Assembly: GCA_017629985.1 (NCBI GenBank)
Contig: JAGBWD010000021.1
Location: 62,001 to 126,000 of the forward strand
Reading direction: 5' to 3'
DNA: 64,000 nucleotides
Origin: Alistipes sp.
GTDB lineage: Bacteria > Bacteroidota > Bacteroidia > Bacteroidales > Rikenellaceae
Shown here: positions 62,026 through 64,000 of the stretch, piece by piece
Position numbering within the stretch: the first letter of the stretch is position 1
Layout of the letters: each line of letters begins with the position of its first letter
The notes under the pieces: model-generated
Told to the model about the DNA's origin: nothing
The model's database searches: none
Seen by the model: the letters and a program-made list of their open reading frames with translations, nothing else
Program-made: the position numbers and the translations under genes

Positions 62026-64000
62026 TTATCTACTCTTTAACTCCTTACGAATAGCTCGCACAGCATCACCAAGGCTTTTAGCATCGCACACACGAGGAGA
62101 GAGGTGTGTATTGCTTGCTCCATAGGCTGTACCAGTGAAGTATGCGTGTGTTGCGCCACTACGTGTAGTACCATCCAAATCGCCCCACTCGGTAGAGTCA
62201 TTTGCATAGAAGTAATCCATCGTAAAATGCACATCTGCATAATTTAGGATCCTTCTCATAATATCTAGACGTGACATCACGTTGTAGTATGGGATACCGT
62301 AGTTCATACAAGAGTTTGCCTCTGGTCGGAATACCCCTCGCATAACATTGTAACCACCCTCATAGATATCAACATAATCACTATAGCGAGGATCAAAAAT
62401 AAAATCAGCCCAAGGCACATCAGTATAGTTTGATGTCAGCGAAACATTCTGGTACCAACCTCTATCTTGTTGGAATTCCTCAATTTCTCTCTTTTCAGCA
62501 GGACTCACCCACCTAGAAGCGAGTATTGATTCATCTGCTAACTTACCAAAGCCATGGCCTCCAGCCTCGTGCTGAATGACACCTCTGGTATCTTGAGGAT
62601 AGGGACGACTCGATGGCGGACATATAGACAATGTGCGCCATCTATTATAAGACCCTGCATAGAGCGTACTACCATCATATGCATCGCTATTTGGCACAAG
62701 AATAACAAGCGATTTATAGATCACATCTGCACTAATTGGGCTATTCTCAATAACATATTCAAAGACTTCATCTACGGCTGTGATAAGCTGATTCTTTGTA
62801 CACAATGTTCCATCATAGCCATAGAGTGTGCCAAAGCGATTATTCACATAGGTATTCATCGTATTCACACCACACTCCTGCGATAGCGGGAATGTGACAT
62901 ATACATTGAAGTAATCTCTATGGCTACGATATGGCTCTACGCCAAAGAAATACTCTACCTGCTCCTTAACCAAATTGAGGTACTCACCTTCGGATATACT
63001 CTTTGCATCATATCCATCGCCAACAAATACGATGTTTACGCCTTTGCCCTTGGTGTGGCTCTGCAATGTAAGATAGCTATCCTCGTCGTACTGGTAGTCG
63101 TATTGCGACACTGTGCAACTTATTTTTTGCTCCTTATCCTCCGATGATACGAAAATAATCGAATCCTCTCTATTATCGCTACCGTGTGGCAACTCACTAA
63201 ATATTAGGTTTATCTCGTTCTTGCCAGTTCCTGATGTACGAGATAGTGTTATCCACGATGGGCAATACTCCACACTCCAATCGCCCTCGGCGTATATGAT
63301 GATAGACTCGACGTGCGAAGCGTTCAAAGCGCTAACCTTCTGTGGTTGGCATACAAAATTTGACTGCTCGGCGATGCGCTTAAAATTGGACCAGCCTGGC
63401 GCACGACGATAGGCCTCAACACAGCCCTTAGGCACCTCCAAAGTAAAGTTATCCTTACTTACTCCATAGAAAGCGTCCTCTGATAATATGGGAGGTTCAG
63501 TCGCTTTACACACAATACTTCCGATAGAGGAACAACCTGCAAAGGCTTGTTGCTTGATGATTTCAACATTTTCAGGTATCACCAATCCTGTGATGCTACT
63601 ACATCCTCGGAAACACCTCTGCGGTATTACCGCTACATTTTTAGGGAGTTCCAATACACCTGTTAGATATATACAATGTTCGAATATACCACCCAAAAGG
63701 CCGATTTCGAGATCAAGCTTAGTCAAACTTTCGGGGAATATAATCGAAGAAATCTTTGAATTTACGAATGCCGCACTTTCTATATACTTTAAGTTAGGAG
63801 GCAGAACTAACTCTCCACTCAAACTTGAATTGGCAAAGGCAGCTTCTTTGATTTCAATAATACCATCGTGGAACTCAACAGCAGTACAACCTGAATTTGA
63901 CATCAGATACCATGGCACATAGGTCATTTTTGGTGGTATGGTAACTGTTCCTGTAGTACCTGTAAATCCAAGTAGCGTAGTAACCTGAACTAAACTTGAA
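62026..64000 (-). CDS. M64-family metallopeptidase with LRR and BACON-like domains (5' end outside the window)
   Basis: At least 657 residues; the frame is open to the window edge, so the start and signal are not seen. Order: LRR_5/BspA repeats (FHDGIIEIKEAAFANSSL, KNVAVIPQRCFRGCSS, ENVEIIKQQAFAGCSS), a BACON-like domain (VESIIIYAEGDWSVEYCPSW to ISCTVSQYDYQ), then the M64 peptidase (GKGVNIVFVGDGYDAKS, QECGVNTMNTYVNNRFG). The zinc site HEAGGHGFGKLADE is at about 62538-62578, and a downstream MNYGIPYYNVMSR is the likely Met-turn region. M64 includes the IgA peptidase of Clostridium ramosum by family name; substrate here is unknown. First seen gene of an operon with two fimbrillins. Confidence 0.9.
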   Translation of the reverse strand, partial: SSLVQVTTLLGFTGTTGTVTIPPKMTYVPWYLMSNSGCTAVEFHDGIIEIKEAAFANSSLSGELVLPPNLKYIESAAFVNSKISSIIFPESLTKLDLEIGLLGGIFEHCIYLTGVLELPKNVAVIPQRCFRGCSSITGLVIPENVEIIKQQAFAGCSSIGSIVCKATEPPILSEDAFYGVSKDNFTLEVPKGCVEAYRRAPGWSNFKRIAEQSNFVCQPQKVSALNASHVESIIIYAEGDWSVEYCPSWITLSRTSGTGKNEINLIFSELPHGSDNREDSIIFVSSEDKEQKISCTVSQYDYQYDEDSYLTLQSHTKGKGVNIVFVGDGYDAKSISEGEYLNLVKEQVEYFFGVEPYRSHRDYFNVYVTFPLSQECGVNTMNTYVNNRFGTLYGYDGTLCTKNQLITAVDEVFEYVIENSPISADVIYKSLVILVPNSDAYDGSTLYAGSYNRWRTLSICPPSSRPYPQDTRGVIQHEAGGHGFGKLADESILASRWVSPAEKREIEEFQQDRGWYQNVSLTSNYTDVPWADFIFDPRYSDYVDIYEGGYNVMRGVFRPEANSCMNYGIPYYNVMSRLDIMRRILNYADVHFTMDYFYANDSTEWGDLDGTTRSGATHAYFTGTAYGASNTHLSPRVCDAKSLGDAVRAIRKELKSR

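Noticed and set aside
1..64000. tRNA or rRNA genes
   Set aside because: No cloverleaf or rRNA-like sequence was recognised on either strand by eye; a tRNA/rRNA search program would be decisive.

Overview
The window looks like the chromosome of a gut Bacteroidales bacterium, most likely Alistipes-like (Rikenellaceae). This is inferred from gene content, not from a database search. Supporting signs are SusC/SusD-type outer-membrane proteins, BACON and BspA-type leucine-rich-repeat lipoproteins, fimbrillins, a six-gene Na+-NQR operon, and many promoters of the Bacteroidetes form TTG/TTTG-N19-20-TAnnTTTG. Many start codons were moved downstream from the longest open frame where a lipoprotein signal, a signal peptide or a promoter box decides the start.

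Layout. 1-7.4 kb: the start of an S46 dipeptidyl peptidase; a CsgG-like/MORN-repeat secreted protein next to panB; a DA1-like zinc metallopeptidase; a GH2 glycosidase joined stop-to-start to rmuC. 7.4-18.4 kb: an Oar-like TonB-dependent receptor, then a SusC-SusD-lipoprotein operon with a codon choice typical of highly expressed genes. 18.5-28.8 kb: a secreted-protein locus with two S8 proteases, each followed by a paralogous small lipoprotein (a tandem duplication), and an operon of BACON/SusE-like, BACON/Omp28-like and BACON-like lipoproteins. 28.8-38.5 kb: an RND efflux operon, then divergently a large unknown lipoprotein and a DUF5723 protein. 38.5-41 kb: TatD-like, tcdA and D-2-hydroxyacid dehydrogenase genes. 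41-47.8 kb: nqrABCDEF and a HAD phosphatase. 47.9-49.7 kb: a NifU-like scaffold protein and a GGGtGRT-family protein.

49.7-60.1 kb is the accessory region. The last 163 bp of the GGGtGRT gene occur again at 57415-57577 with five differences, all synonymous, so the DNA between behaves like a site-specifically integrated island. It starts with a truncated tyrosine recombinase and ends with a broken serine recombinase. Its main cargo is a two-gene unit: a SIR2-like/TIR protein overlapping a 1227-residue STAND ATPase that has a transmembrane segment and RHS/YD-like repeats. This is the best candidate for an under-described immune (anti-phage) system in the window. A second small cassette follows (57.6-60.1 kb): an AT-rich LRR protein and another truncated recombinase. 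Two 11-bp-periodic GCACCC arrays mark the boundary zone.

60.1-64 kb is a minus-strand operon of an LRR/BACON-like/M64 metallopeptidase, open at the window edge, and two fimbrillin-family lipoproteins. Secreted peptidases of four clans (S46, S8 twice, M64, plus the DA1-like enzyme), a peptide- or glycan-uptake SusCD pair and Na+-NQR respiration together suggest a host- or diet-protein-degrading gut anaerobe.
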